A program made the translations under genes and the position numbers. Of a stretch of DNA of 43,457 nt, positions 1-7,875 are shown piece by piece (position 1 is the stretch's first letter; each line of letters opens with the position of its first letter). The notes under the pieces are model-generated. The model was given only the letters and a program-made list of their open reading frames with translations, made no database searches and had not been told where the DNA came from. Source of the DNA: Chloroflexota bacterium (lineage in GTDB: Bacteria; Chloroflexota; Anaerolineae; UBA4142); the NCBI GenBank assembly GCA_016865935.1, contig VGOB01000011.1, positions 1 to 43,457 on the forward strand, read 5' to 3'.

Positions 1-2
1 CG

Positions 3-137
3 CTTGGCTCAAGACCCGCCGCCCCGGTCAACGACAGCCGCATCGGCGTCTACGTCATCGTAGTTTCATCGCAAGCCTTGCCGCATTCGGAAAGCCAGGA
101 TGACCGGAATTACTTTTGGGATATGTGCTTAAGTTGA
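3..137 (+). other. possible 3' end of a gene entering from the left
   Basis: An open frame runs from the window edge to a TGA at 135-137 and would encode 44 residues with a hydrophobic patch (GVYVIVV). It has no start inside the window and no recognisable domain. It may be the tail of an upstream gene or chance. The rest of 1-240 is AT-richer than the surroundings and holds the promoter of the next gene. Confidence 0.15.
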
Positions 138-146
138 CACTAATGC

Positions 147-193
147 TTGACAATTCCCCAAAATCGTCGTATATTGTGATTGGTATACACCAA
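147..193 (+). promoter_or_regulatory. sigma-70 promoter with overlapping HutC/GntR-type operator
   Basis: TTGACA at 147-152 and TATATT at 170-175 are separated by 17 bases, a near-consensus promoter with transcription expected to start near 182. Directly on that start lies TTGGTATACACCAA (180-193), a perfect inverted repeat of TTGGT/ACCAA around ATAC. This GGT-TA-ACC architecture is what HutC-subfamily GntR regulators usually bind. A HutC-type regulator is encoded at the end of the operon this promoter drives (7075-7830), so autoregulated repression of the operon is the natural reading. The site assignment is by motif only. Confidence 0.75.
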
Positions 194-240
194 GCAACCA
201 CATAGCAACCTTTTTCATTATGCCGGAGTCGTAGTTTATT

Positions 241-1203
241 ATGCCCAAGTCGAAGTACTTCCAGCCAGTTGATCCAAAAATCTACCCCAGATTCGAAGGC
301 ATTCGCACGTTTATGCGCCTTCCTTTCCAAACCGATCTCGCAGAGGTTGATTTCGCCATCGTCGGAGTGCCATTCGACACTGGCGCCACGTATCGCGTGG
401 GCGCACGGTTTGGTCCCCATGGCATCCGCAGCGAGTCAATGCTCTTGCGCCCTTTCAACCCGGATCTTGACATCGGCATTTTTGAGCATTGCGCGGGCGT
501 AGATTACGGCGACATTCCCGTCACCCCCGGCTATCTACCCGAGTCGCACGCTCAGATCGAACAAGCCGCCACGAAGATATTCGCCGAAAAGGTAACTCCC
601 GTCTTTTTGGGTGGCGATCATTCGATTTCGCTACCGTTGCTGCGCGCGCTTCACGCGGTTTACGATCGCGTCGCGCTGATTCACTTTGACTCGCATACCG
701 ACGTTCACCCCGGTTACTTTGGCAGCAACAAAGATATGCACGGGACGCCGTTTCGACGCGCGGTCGAAGAGAAACTGATTGACGTATCGCGCTCGATCCA
801 AATCGGCTTGCGCGGTTCCACGTACGATGCAACGGGGCGACGCGAATCTACCGACCTGGGTTTTCAGATCATCACCGCGCCGGAACTGCACGACATCGGC
901 GTTCGCGCCGCGCTTGACGTGATCCGCCAACGCGTGGGCGCGGGACCGGCGTACTTGAGTTTCGATATTGACTTTTGCGATCCGGCGTTCGCGCCCGGCA
1001 CCGGCACGCCCGAGATTGGCGGGTTCTCCAGCGCGCAATCTCAACAACTGGTGCGCGGACTGGCGGGCATACATTTTATCGGCTTTGATTTGGTCGAAGT
1101 GATTCCCGCGTACGATTCCGCCGGAATCACCTGCCTGTTGGCTGCCAACCTGGTTCACGAATTTCTTTCGCTCATCGCGCTGCAACACGCCCGCGTGCCG
1201 TGA
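241..1203 (+). CDS. ureohydrolase (agmatinase/guanidino-acid hydrolase family)
   Basis: A 320-residue manganese-dependent ureohydrolase of normal family length. These enzymes hydrolyse a guanidino compound to urea plus an amine. Metal-ligand motifs are intact: GGDHS (H127), DSHTD (D150, H152, D154) and SFDIDFCDP (D242, D244). Start ATG 241 has a GGAG at 226-229; an ATG at 221 meets a stop after four codons. It is the first gene behind the HutC-type promoter and lies 31 bases ahead of phnW. The substrate cannot be read from sequence: agmatine, guanidinobutyrate, guanidinopropionate and guanidine are all substrates of the family. Its position suggests it feeds an amine to the transaminase that follows, which would fit a guanidino-phosphonate, but that is inference. 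Confidence 0.85.
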   Translation: MPKSKYFQPVDPKIYPRFEGIRTFMRLPFQTDLAEVDFAIVGVPFDTGATYRVGARFGPHGIRSESMLLRPFNPDLDIGIFEHCAGVDYGDIPVTPGYLPESHAQIEQAATKIFAEKVTPVFLGGDHSISLPLLRALHAVYDRVALIHFDSHTDVHPGYFGSNKDMHGTPFRRAVEEKLIDVSRSIQIGLRGSTYDATGRRESTDLGFQIITAPELHDIGVRAALDVIRQRVGAGPAYLSFDIDFCDPAFAPGTGTPEIGGFSSAQSQQLVRGLAGIHFIGFDLVEVIPAYDSAGITCLLAANLVHEFLSLIALQHARVP

Positions 1204-1234
1204 CAAAAAATCCGAATCTGCGATGGAGATACCA

Positions 1235-2356
1235 ATGAGTGATAAACTGACTTCTTCCAAAGACAAAATCCTGTTCACGCCCGGACCGCTGACCACCAGC
1301 CGCACCGTCAAACAAGCGATGCTGCGCGATCTCGGCTCGCGCGATTTCGAATTCATTCAAACCGTCGCGGACATTCGCGCGCGCCTGGTGCAACTCGCCG
1401 GCGTTTCGCCCAACGATTACGCCGCGATTATTCTGCAAGGGAGCGGCACGTACGCGCTGGAAGCTGTCATCTCCTCGACGATTCCGCCGGACGGCAAACT
1501 GCTCGTCATCATCAACGGCGCGTACGGACGCCGCACCGAAGCGATTGCCAAGACGCACAAAATTCCAAACGTCGCGCTCACCTACCCCGAAGACACCCAG
1601 CCCGATCTCGCGCAAATCGAAGCGATGCTCGCGGCGGATCGCGCGATCACCGATGTCGCCGTCGTGCATTGCGAAACGACCTCCGGCATCCTGAATCCAA
1701 TCGAAGCGATTGGCGCGCTCGTGAAAAAAGCCGGGCGACGCTATTTCGTCGACGCGATGAGCAGTTTCGGCGCGGTGCCGCTGAACCTTGCAGAAAGCGC
1801 GATAGATTATCTCGTCACATCGTCCAACAAATGCATCGAAGGCGTACCTGGGTTTGGCATCATCCTCGTCAAACGCGCGACGCTGTTGCAGACCGAAGGC
1901 TACGCGCGCACGATCAGTTTGAATCTGCTCGCGCAATGGCAAGGATTGGAGAAAGACGGTCAATTTCGCTTCACGCCGCCGACACACACGCTCCTCGCGT
2001 TCCATCAAGCGTTGATCGAACTCGAAGCCGAAGGCGGGATCGCCGCGCGCGCCGCGCGCTATCGCGCGAATCACGACGCGTTGATCGCGGGAATGTCCGC
2101 GCTCGGATTCGAAACGTATCTGAAACTTGCCGATCAAAGTTACATCATCACTTCGTTTCGCTATCCCAAGCATCCCAATTTTTCGTTCGAACGATTTTAC
2201 AAAGCGTTGAACGACAAGGGATACGTGATTTATCCCGGCAAAGTCGGCAGCGCGGATTGTTTCCGCATCGGCACGATTGGCAGAATTTTTCCATCCGACG
2301 TGCGCGATTTGTTGTCCGCGATCCGCGAGACAATAACGGAAATGGGAATGTGCTGA
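1235..2356 (+). CDS. phnW: 2-aminoethylphosphonate--pyruvate transaminase
   Basis: A PLP-dependent class V aminotransferase of 373 residues that converts 2-aminoethylphosphonate and pyruvate to phosphonoacetaldehyde and alanine. Recognition rests on the PhnW-like N-terminus ([18 protein letters not shown]), the VHCETTSG and DAMSSFG segments, the PLP lysine in TSSNKCIEG (about K199) and the C-terminal [11 protein letters not shown] 1235 is preferred over in-frame ATG 1223 because GGAG (1225-1228) lies six bases before it. PhnX follows in the same operon, which supports AEP rather than alanine-glyoxylate specificity. Expected to be cytoplasmic. Confidence 0.92.
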   Translation: MSDKLTSSKDKILFTPGPLTTSRTVKQAMLRDLGSRDFEFIQTVADIRARLVQLAGVSPNDYAAIILQGSGTYALEAVISSTIPPDGKLLVIINGAYGRRTEAIAKTHKIPNVALTYPEDTQPDLAQIEAMLAADRAITDVAVVHCETTSGILNPIEAIGALVKKAGRRYFVDAMSSFGAVPLNLAESAIDYLVTSSNKCIEGVPGFGIILVKRATLLQTEGYARTISLNLLAQWQGLEKDGQFRFTPPTHTLLAFHQALIELEAEGGIAARAARYRANHDALIAGMSALGFETYLKLADQSYIITSFRYPKHPNFSFERFYKALNDKGYVIYPGKVGSADCFRIGTIGRIFPSDVRDLLSAIRETITEMGMC

Positions 2357-2358
2357 AC

Positions 2359-2448
2359 GTGTCATTGCGAGCCGCGCAGCGGCGAAGCAATCTCCACGCG
2401 GCGATTTGGAGATTGCTTCGGCACAGAAACCGTGCCTCGCAATGACAC
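2359..2448. repeat. dispersed palindromic repeat, copy 1 (TGTCATTGCGAG family)
   Basis: The unit begins GTGTCATTGCGAG (2359-2371) and ends with its exact reverse complement CTCGCAATGACAC (2436-2448). An inner pair, GAAGCAATCTCC and GGAGATTGCTTC, makes a long cruciform or hairpin. It fills the phnW-phnX gap without separating the genes' strand or likely co-transcription. Other copies lie at 3313, 6948, 15372 (partial) and 37105. Confidence 0.9.
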
Positions 2449-2475
2449 GGTGATCAATATCAGAAAGGAGCAACG

Positions 2476-3306
2476 ATGGAATTCTATTTTCAACGATCGT
2501 ATCGCGGTCCGGTCAAAGCGATCCTGCTCGATTGGGCAGGCACGACGATGGATTACGGCTGTTACGCGCCTGCGGTCGTTTTCATCGAGGTGTACAAACG
2601 CAAGGGCGTCCCGATTACGATTGACGAAGCGCGCGCGCCGATGGGCGCGCACAAAAAAGTACACATTCGCAAAATCTCGCAACTCGATTCGGTGCGCGAG
2701 CGCTGGCAGGCGAAATACAATTGTCCGCCGAACGAAGAGGACGTGGACGCGATGTTCAAAGATTTCGTCCCGCTCCAACTCGCGTGCCTCGCCGATTATT
2801 CCGATCTGATTCCTGGCACGCTCGAAGCGGTTGCCGCGTTTCGCGCGCGCGGACTCAAGATCGGTTCGACGACCGGCTACACGCGCGAGATGATGGACAT
2901 TCTGCTCAGCGAAGCGAACAAGCGCGGCTATGCGCCGGACGCGACGGTGTGCGCGGCGGACGTGCCCGCCGGTCGTCCCGCGCCGTTTATGTGTTTGAAA
3001 AATATGATCGATCTCCAAATCTATCCGCCGGAAGCGATCATCAAAGTGGACGACACGTTGCCCGGCATCGAAGAAGGACTGAACGCCGGAATGTGGACGA
3101 TTGGCTTGGCGAAAACCGGCAACGAGATCGGCTTGAACGAGCAAGAGATCAAGCAACTCGATCCGGGTGTGTACCAATCCAAGATCGAACGCGCGTATAC
3201 GCGGATGGCGCAATGCGGCGCGCATTTCGTCGTGGACGGCATCTGGAACATCGAGCCGTTGCTGGATGAAATCAACGCGCGGCTCGCGCGCGGCGAACGA
3301 CCGTAG
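2476..3306 (+). CDS. phnX: phosphonoacetaldehyde hydrolase (phosphonatase)
   Basis: A HAD-superfamily enzyme of 276 residues that cleaves the C-P bond of phosphonoacetaldehyde to acetaldehyde and phosphate. The N-terminal DWAGTTMDYG carries the nucleophile D19. The cap motif MGAHKKVH supplies the Schiff-base lysine (K60, matching Lys53 of the Bacillus enzyme by motif spacing) and H63. The IGSTTGYTREMMD and IIKVDDTLPGIEEG segments are the other HAD motifs. AAGGAG precedes ATG 2476 at good spacing. With phnW it forms the classical AEP degradation pair and would release phosphate for growth. No acetaldehyde dehydrogenase is encoded nearby. Confidence 0.94.
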   Translation: MEFYFQRSYRGPVKAILLDWAGTTMDYGCYAPAVVFIEVYKRKGVPITIDEARAPMGAHKKVHIRKISQLDSVRERWQAKYNCPPNEEDVDAMFKDFVPLQLACLADYSDLIPGTLEAVAAFRARGLKIGSTTGYTREMMDILLSEANKRGYAPDATVCAADVPAGRPAPFMCLKNMIDLQIYPPEAIIKVDDTLPGIEEGLNAGMWTIGLAKTGNEIGLNEQEIKQLDPGVYQSKIERAYTRMAQCGAHFVVDGIWNIEPLLDEINARLARGERP

Positions 3307-3312
3307 ACCGCG

Positions 3313-3394
3313 GTGTCATTGCGAGGGCGTTTTTTGCCCGAAGCAATCTCCGACTCGCGGGTTGGAGATTGCTTCACTTCGTTCGCAATGACAC
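3313..3394. repeat. dispersed palindromic repeat, copy 2
   Basis: GTGTCATTGCGAG at 3313-3325 is matched by TTCGCAATGACAC at 3382-3394, with the inner AAGCAATCTCC/GGAGATTGCTT pair. It starts six bases after the phnX stop and ends 16 bases before the next start codon. A TTG inside it (3369) is in frame with the next gene but is not a credible start. Confidence 0.88.
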
Positions 3395-3410
3395 GCGACG
3401 AGGCAAACTG

Positions 3411-4787
3411 ATGCTCACTTTTCTGGACGTGATGGAACGCGCGACGGCGGGACCGATCAGCACCGAAGAAGATTTCAATCTCAAGGTGCTGGTGCCCAAC
3501 GTCCGCAAAATCGTCAAGCAATTCGATATTCGGTACGACGCCGCGAATCCGGTGACGACGGACGACGCGCTCGCGCGGCGACTCTTTGACGCGGCGGTCG
3601 AATTCATCGCGCAGACCGGGCTGTACTGCACCGGGACGAATCGGATCATCCGCGTCGAGCGCGACGAGATTCTGCGCGCCGCGCAAGAAATTTCCGGCGG
3701 CGGTACGTTCGGCGAAGGCAAAGATCGCCGGACGTTTCAGCCGCGCCGACCGGACGACGCGACGCCGCCCTGGTGTCACGTTGGCACCGGCATCGTCGCG
3801 TCGTCAGAAGAAATCGCGATGGCACAGGTCGAAGGGTACGGCAGTATTCGCCAAGCCAGTTCGGTCAGCATTCCGGCGTTCGGGCGCGTGCGCGGAATGC
3901 CGGTGCTGGGCGGATCGCCGCTGGAAATCTACGCGTCCGCCGCGTCGGTGCAAGCCGCGCGCAAAGCGCTCTGGAAAGCCGGGCGACCTGGGTTGCCGAT
4001 TCTCAACTTGATTTCGTCTGCGACCACCGCGACGGCGATGATCGCGGCGACGCATCCCGCGTTTGGTTTGCGCGCGTCGGACGGCTGGCTGATTGATTTC
4101 ATCGCCGAGATGAAAGTAAATTACGAGACGCTCAATCGGCTGGCGTTCATCCTGATCACCGGCGGCAACGTCGGATCAACTTGTCTGCCGATTCTTGGTG
4201 GGTACGGCGGCGGCGCGCCGGGCACCGCGCTGATTATGACCGCGTACCATTTGCTTGGAATGTTGTTGTTCCAGGGAAGTTATCAGTTGACCGGTCCGGT
4301 ACATTTCAAACACAGTTGCTCGACAACGCGCGATGGCTTGTGGATTTTTTCCGTCGTCGGACGCGCGACGAGTTTGCGCACGCGCTATCCCGCGATTGCG
4401 TTGGGGTACGGCGCGGCGGGACCTTGCACGAAAATGTACTTTTACGAAGCCGCCGCAGTCAACTTGTGCGCGGTGTCGTCCGGTTTTGCCGGAGTGCAAA
4501 CCGTGCATCCCGCTAAAGCGATCATCACCGACGGCGTCACGCCGCTCGAAGCCGAGTTCAACGTCGCGATGGCGTATGCCGCGACCAAGGTGCAAGCCAC
4601 GCGCGCGAATGAACTCGTGAACCAACTCCTCGCCAAGTACGAAACCGAAATCGAACGCGCGCCGGAAGGCAAACGCTACCAGGAATGTTTCGATGTCGCG
4701 ACGCGCAAGCCATCGGAGGAATACGTGCGACTATATGAGCAAGTGAAAGAAGAATTGAGAGGGATGAGACTAGAGATTGGAGATTAG
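3411..4787 (+). CDS. MtmB-family (monomethylamine:corrinoid) methyltransferase homologue lacking pyrrolysine, copy 1
   Basis: A 458-residue protein resembling archaeal MtmB, which moves the methyl group of monomethylamine to a corrinoid protein. Matching landmarks recalled from MtmB are FLDVMERATAGP, the GLYCTGTNRI segment, AGRPG, the glycine-rich LGGYGGGAPG, AAGPCTKMYFYEAAA and RYQECFDVATRKPS. The residue aligned with MtmB pyrrolysine (AGRPGMGV then Pyl) is Leu198, encoded CTC, so there is no in-frame amber codon. Start ATG 3411 has GAGG at 3400-3403 and aligns with the paralogue's start. The last residues (LEIGD) are encoded by the left arm of a junction repeat. Substrate unknown; the operon suggests a secondary or N-methylated aminophosphonate. 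Confidence 0.82.
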   Translation: MLTFLDVMERATAGPISTEEDFNLKVLVPNVRKIVKQFDIRYDAANPVTTDDALARRLFDAAVEFIAQTGLYCTGTNRIIRVERDEILRAAQEISGGGTFGEGKDRRTFQPRRPDDATPPWCHVGTGIVASSEEIAMAQVEGYGSIRQASSVSIPAFGRVRGMPVLGGSPLEIYASAASVQAARKALWKAGRPGLPILNLISSATTATAMIAATHPAFGLRASDGWLIDFIAEMKVNYETLNRLAFILITGGNVGSTCLPILGGYGGGAPGTALIMTAYHLLGMLLFQGSYQLTGPVHFKHSCSTTRDGLWIFSVVGRATSLRTRYPAIALGYGAAGPCTKMYFYEAAAVNLCAVSSGFAGVQTVHPAKAIITDGVTPLEAEFNVAMAYAATKVQATRANELVNQLLAKYETEIERAPEGKRYQECFDVATRKPSEEYVRLYEQVKEELRGMRLEIGD

Positions 4788-4830
4788 AGATTGCCAATCT
4801 CCAATCTCCAATCTCCAATCTCTAATCTCC
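4771..4830. repeat. low-complexity hairpin built from AATCTCC/GGAGATT words
   Basis: GGAGATTAGAGATTG (4779-4793) pairs perfectly with CAATCTCTAATCTCC (4816-4830). The loop between them contains more copies of the same seven-base word. The left arm includes the 3' end and stop of the upstream methyltransferase gene. The right arm ends just before the GGGAGG ribosome-binding site of the next gene. Confidence 0.9.
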
Positions 4831-4844
4831 AACCGGGAGGACAA

Positions 4845-6221
4845 GTGCTAAATTTCCTAGACATCTACGAACGCGCGTTGCAGGGACCGATTATGACCGA
4901 GCAAGATTTCGATCTGAAGGTCTTTATGCCCGCGCTCAAACAAGTGACCAAGCAGTACGGCATCCAGTACGACAAAGAAAATCCGGTGCCAAGCAACGAC
5001 GCGGACGCGGACAATCTTTTCCGTGCGGCGGTGGATTTTTTGAGCCGGTGCGGAATTTATTGCCAGAACACAAATCGCGTGATGCAGTTTACGCAAGCCG
5101 AAATTCTGCAAGCGGTGAACGAAGCGACCGGACGATGTTTTGCCGGTGAAGGCGATGACGCGCGCGTCTTCGGAATGAGAAAGCCGGACGATCCAAAAGT
5201 GCCGTGGCTGCACGTCGGCTCCGGCATCGTTTGCACGACGGAAGAAATGTTCACGAACCTGGTCGAGGGCTATGGCTCGATTGCTGAAGCAAGTTCGATC
5301 AGCATTTGCGCGCTCGACACGCTACGCGGCATTCCGGTGATGGCGGGCTCGCCTGCTGAAATTTACGCGGCGATTCGCGGCATCAAGATCGGACGCGAAG
5401 CGCTGCGCCGCGCCGGACGCCCCGGCTTGCCGATTATGAATTTGATTTCGACGTCGGCGTCGGCGGTGACGACGATTGCCGCGAGCGCGGCGCAATTCGG
5501 TTTGCGTCCAACCGACGGCTGGCTCGTCGGCGCGATCTCGGAAATGAAAATTGATTTCGGCGCGATGAACAAGATCGCGTACCTGCTCAACTGGGGCGCG
5601 AACGTCGGCGCGGAAACGAGTCCGATCCTGGGTGGCTACGCCGGGGGACCCGCAAGCACTGCCGTCGTCAGCACGGCGTACATTTTGATGGGCTTGCTCG
5701 TTCACAAGGGCAAATATCAATTGACCTTCCCGATTCATTTTCGCTACGGCTGTTCGAGTCCGCGCGATGTGCTGTGGGTCGTCGCGGCAAGTTGTCAGGC
5801 GGCAAGTCGCAATATTCCGATGCCGGTCATCTGGCTCGGTTATATGGCGGCGGGACCTTGCACCAAGATGTACTTTTACGAAGCCGCCGCGTACTTGCTC
5901 ACCGCGACAACTTCTGGCGCGCCGTCGGTGCAAACACCGCATCCTGCGAAAGCGGTGAAGATTGACGGCATCACGCCGATGGAAGCGCGCTTTGGCGTCG
6001 CGATGGGAACCGCCGCCGCGAAATTGAATCGGCAACAGGCGAACGAATTGGTCAGGCAGTTGCTCGCCAAGTACGAAAGTCAAATCGAAACCGCGCCGAC
6101 CGGATCGCGCTATCAGGAATGTTTCAACGCGACCACCGGCAAACCCGGCGATGAGTACGTTCGATTGTATGACGAAGTGACGAACGAACTCGCGCAAATG
6201 GGGTTAGAGATTGGAGACTAG
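4845..6221 (+). CDS. MtmB-family (monomethylamine:corrinoid) methyltransferase homologue lacking pyrrolysine, copy 2
   Basis: A 458-residue paralogue of the preceding gene, equal in length and colinear throughout (MLNFLDIYERALQGP, GIYCQNTNRV, AGRPGLPI, LGGYAGG, AAGPCTKMYFYEAAA, RYQECFNATTGKPG). The pyrrolysine position is Met198, an ordinary ATG. The GTG start at 4845 follows GGGAGG (4835-4840) and gives the same N-terminus as copy 1; an upstream in-frame ATG at 4791 lies inside a repeat. Two adjacent paralogues could form a hetero-oligomer or act on two substrates. The corrinoid protein follows 64 bases downstream. The C-terminus (GLEIGD) again comes from a repeat arm. Confidence 0.82.
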   Translation: MLNFLDIYERALQGPIMTEQDFDLKVFMPALKQVTKQYGIQYDKENPVPSNDADADNLFRAAVDFLSRCGIYCQNTNRVMQFTQAEILQAVNEATGRCFAGEGDDARVFGMRKPDDPKVPWLHVGSGIVCTTEEMFTNLVEGYGSIAEASSISICALDTLRGIPVMAGSPAEIYAAIRGIKIGREALRRAGRPGLPIMNLISTSASAVTTIAASAAQFGLRPTDGWLVGAISEMKIDFGAMNKIAYLLNWGANVGAETSPILGGYAGGPASTAVVSTAYILMGLLVHKGKYQLTFPIHFRYGCSSPRDVLWVVAASCQAASRNIPMPVIWLGYMAAGPCTKMYFYEAAAYLLTATTSGAPSVQTPHPAKAVKIDGITPMEARFGVAMGTAAAKLNRQQANELVRQLLAKYESQIETAPTGSRYQECFNATTGKPGDEYVRLYDEVTNELAQMGLEIGD

Positions 6222-6262
6222 AGATTGGAGATGAAATCTCTAATCTCTAGTCTCCAATCTCT
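6206..6262. repeat. perfect 21-bp inverted repeat over the copy 2 stop codon
   Basis: Bases 6206-6226 are the exact reverse complement of 6242-6262. Both arms are built from the AGAGATTGGAG word also seen at 4771-4830. The left arm contains the TAG stop (6219-6221). In RNA this is a stable hairpin without a following U-tract, so it is not an ordinary terminator. It could protect or partly attenuate the operon message before the corrinoid-protein gene. Confidence 0.92.
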
Positions 6263-6285
6263 GTTCTGTACCAAAGGATACAACA

Positions 6286-6942
6286 ATGGACAAACAACAA
6301 ATCTTGGAAAAACTCGCGCAAGCCATCGTGGATACTGATCCTGAATTGGCGCGCGCGACTGCAAAAGAAGCCATCGCCAGCGGCGTCAGCCCGCTCGAAG
6401 CGGTGGAGCAAGGTCTCTCGAAAGGAATGGGCACCATCGGCGATCTGTTTGGACGCGGCGAAGTGTTTCTGCCGGAACTTTTGCTCTCGGCAAACGCGTT
6501 CAACGAAGCGATGCAAGTGCTCAAGCCAGAACTGGAAGCGCGCAAACAACAGATCGCGCAAACCGCAACCGTCGTCCTGGGAACGGTGCAAGGGGATTTG
6601 CACAGCATCGGCAAGAACATCGTCGCGACGTTGTTGGAGACGAGTGGATTCCGAGTCGTCGATCTTGGCGTGGATCGCTCGCCGCTCGATTTCGTTCAAG
6701 AAGCCGGAAAAGCGAATGCCGATGTGATCGCGCTGTCGTGTTTGATGACGACGACGATGCCAAGCCAGAAGGCAGTGATTGACGTGTTGAAAGAAATGAA
6801 GTTGCGCGACAAATACTTGGTCGTCGTCGGCGGCGCGCCAACAAGTCAAAAATGGGCGGACGAAATTGGAGCGGACGGGTACGGGCAATCCGCCGTTGAC
6901 GCGGTCGCGCTCGTCAAACGACTGGTCAACAAAAAGAAATAA
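6286..6942 (+). CDS. methyltransferase cognate corrinoid protein (MtmC/MttC type)
   Basis: A 218-residue cobalamin carrier, the usual two-domain size. Residues about 1-88 form the helical cap (B12-binding 2) with FLPELLLSANAFNEAM. Residues about 93-215 form the Rossmann-like B12 domain with GDLHSIGKN, in which H106 is the lower cobalt ligand, and VVVGGAPTSQKWADEIGADGYG. It accepts a methyl group from a substrate-specific methyltransferase and passes it to a second methyltransferase. AAAGGA precedes ATG 6286. It follows the two MtmB-like genes and is the only corrinoid protein in the window, so it is probably shared by them and perhaps by the MttB-like protein at 13006-14463. Confidence 0.93.
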   Translation: MDKQQILEKLAQAIVDTDPELARATAKEAIASGVSPLEAVEQGLSKGMGTIGDLFGRGEVFLPELLLSANAFNEAMQVLKPELEARKQQIAQTATVVLGTVQGDLHSIGKNIVATLLETSGFRVVDLGVDRSPLDFVQEAGKANADVIALSCLMTTTMPSQKAVIDVLKEMKLRDKYLVVVGGAPTSQKWADEIGADGYGQSAVDAVALVKRLVNKKK

Positions 6943-6947
6943 TTTCC

Positions 6948-7063
6948 GTGTCATTGCGAGGAGCATCGTGAGCGGAGCGAAGCGCAGTCGAACGATGCGA
7001 CGAAGCAATCCCCAACTTCCAAAGATGGGGATTGCTTCGGCAAAAACCGCCTCGCAATGACAC
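6948..7063. repeat. dispersed palindromic repeat, copy 3 (long form)
   Basis: GTGTCATTGCGAG (6948-6960) and CTCGCAATGACAC (7051-7063) bound a longer interior than in copies 1 and 2. The interior includes a GAGCGGAGCGAAGCGCAGTC segment and the AAGCAATCCCC/GGGGATTGCTT pair. The same interior, without the outer ends, reappears reversed at 15372-15441. Confidence 0.88.
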
Positions 7064-7074
7064 TTGGAGACCGT

Positions 7075-7830
7075 ATGCCTCCCGTGAAACCGCTCACGCG
7101 CAAACTCGCGACCCCGATGCCGCTGTACAGTCAGATCGCCGCGAACCTGCTCGATCAGATCGAAGCGGGCGAACTCGCGCCGGGTGATCGTTTGCCGCCA
7201 GAGCGCGAGTTGAGCAAAATGTTCGGCGTCAATCGCGTGACGGTGCGTCGCGCGTTGCGCTTTCTGGAATCGCAAGGATTGCTCAGCCGGAGGCAAGGCG
7301 CGGGCACGTACATCACCGAACCCAAGATCGAACGACACGCGGATCGATTGGTGCCGTTCACGCACGGAATGCAACGGCGCGGTTTCAAACCCGGCGCGCG
7401 CGTGATCGTGTTAGAGACGCGTCCCGCCGATACGCACCTCGCGCAAGAATTACAACTCACCGTCTCCGCGTCCGTCTATCACATCGAGCGGCTGCGTTTT
7501 TTGAACGAAGAACCGGCGATGCTGGAATGTCTCACGGTTCCGGCGCAGCGTTTCCCCGCGCTCGAACGATTCGATCTGGGCGCGCGTTCGCTGTACGAAA
7601 TTCTCAAAACCGAGTACGGCGTCTCGGTCGCGCAAGCGCGGCAAAGTCTCGAAGCAGTCAGCGCGTCCGAGTACGAAGCCGCGCTGTTGCAAATCGAACC
7701 GCGCGCGCCGTTGATGTTGGAGCGCCGCCTCGCGTTCGATCCGGCGGGCGTGCCGGTGGAACACGGACGCGATGTCTATCGCGGCGATCGTTTCCGGTTT
7801 GTGACGGAAACGGCGCCGCTGGAAGCGTAG
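7075..7830 (+). CDS. GntR-family regulator, HutC subfamily (wHTH-UTRA)
   Basis: A 251-residue two-domain repressor. Residues about 15-80 are the winged helix (PLYSQIA, LPPERELSKMFGVNRVTVRRAL, RRQGAGTYI). Residues about 95-240 are a UTRA effector domain with the typical YHIERLRFLNEEPAMLE and ARQSLEAV stretches. ATG 7075 has GGAG six bases upstream; the earlier in-frame ATG 7057 lies in the repeat. It closes the ureohydrolase-phnWX-methyltransferase operon and is the obvious candidate to bind TTGGTATACACCAA at 180-193. The effector is unknown, plausibly the imported substrate or a phosphonate intermediate. Confidence 0.9.
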   Translation: MPPVKPLTRKLATPMPLYSQIAANLLDQIEAGELAPGDRLPPERELSKMFGVNRVTVRRALRFLESQGLLSRRQGAGTYITEPKIERHADRLVPFTHGMQRRGFKPGARVIVLETRPADTHLAQELQLTVSASVYHIERLRFLNEEPAMLECLTVPAQRFPALERFDLGARSLYEILKTEYGVSVAQARQSLEAVSASEYEAALLQIEPRAPLMLERRLAFDPAGVPVEHGRDVYRGDRFRFVTETAPLEA

Positions 7831-7835
7831 CGATG

Positions 7836-7875
7836 AAAAGACCCGAAGAATTCTCAAAATCCTTCGGGTCTTTTT
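7836..7875. terminator. bidirectional intrinsic terminator
   Basis: AAAAGACCCGAAG (7836-7848) and CTTCGGGTCTTTT (7862-7874) form a 13-bp stem with A- and T-tracts on both sides. It sits exactly between the convergent stops of the GntR gene (7830) and the ABC ATPase gene (7876), so it can end both operons. Confidence 0.93.

Noticed and set aside
55-420. Minus-strand frame over the promoter and the ureohydrolase start
   Set aside because: It overlaps the promoter/operator and a well-supported gene, and has no recognisable motif.
3411-4787. An amber (pyrrolysine) codon in the MtmB-like genes
   Set aside because: Both frames are open from start to final stop, and the aligned position is CTC or ATG, so pyrrolysine is not encoded.
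4771-4830. Tandem AATCTCC copies as a possible CRISPR array
   Set aside because: The units are seven to eight bases, without spacers, and form a palindrome. No cas genes are present anywhere in the window.
6206-6262. Intrinsic terminator between the second methyltransferase and corrinoid genes
   Set aside because: The 21-bp stem is not followed by a T-tract, and the downstream gene clearly belongs to the same pathway with no promoter of its own.
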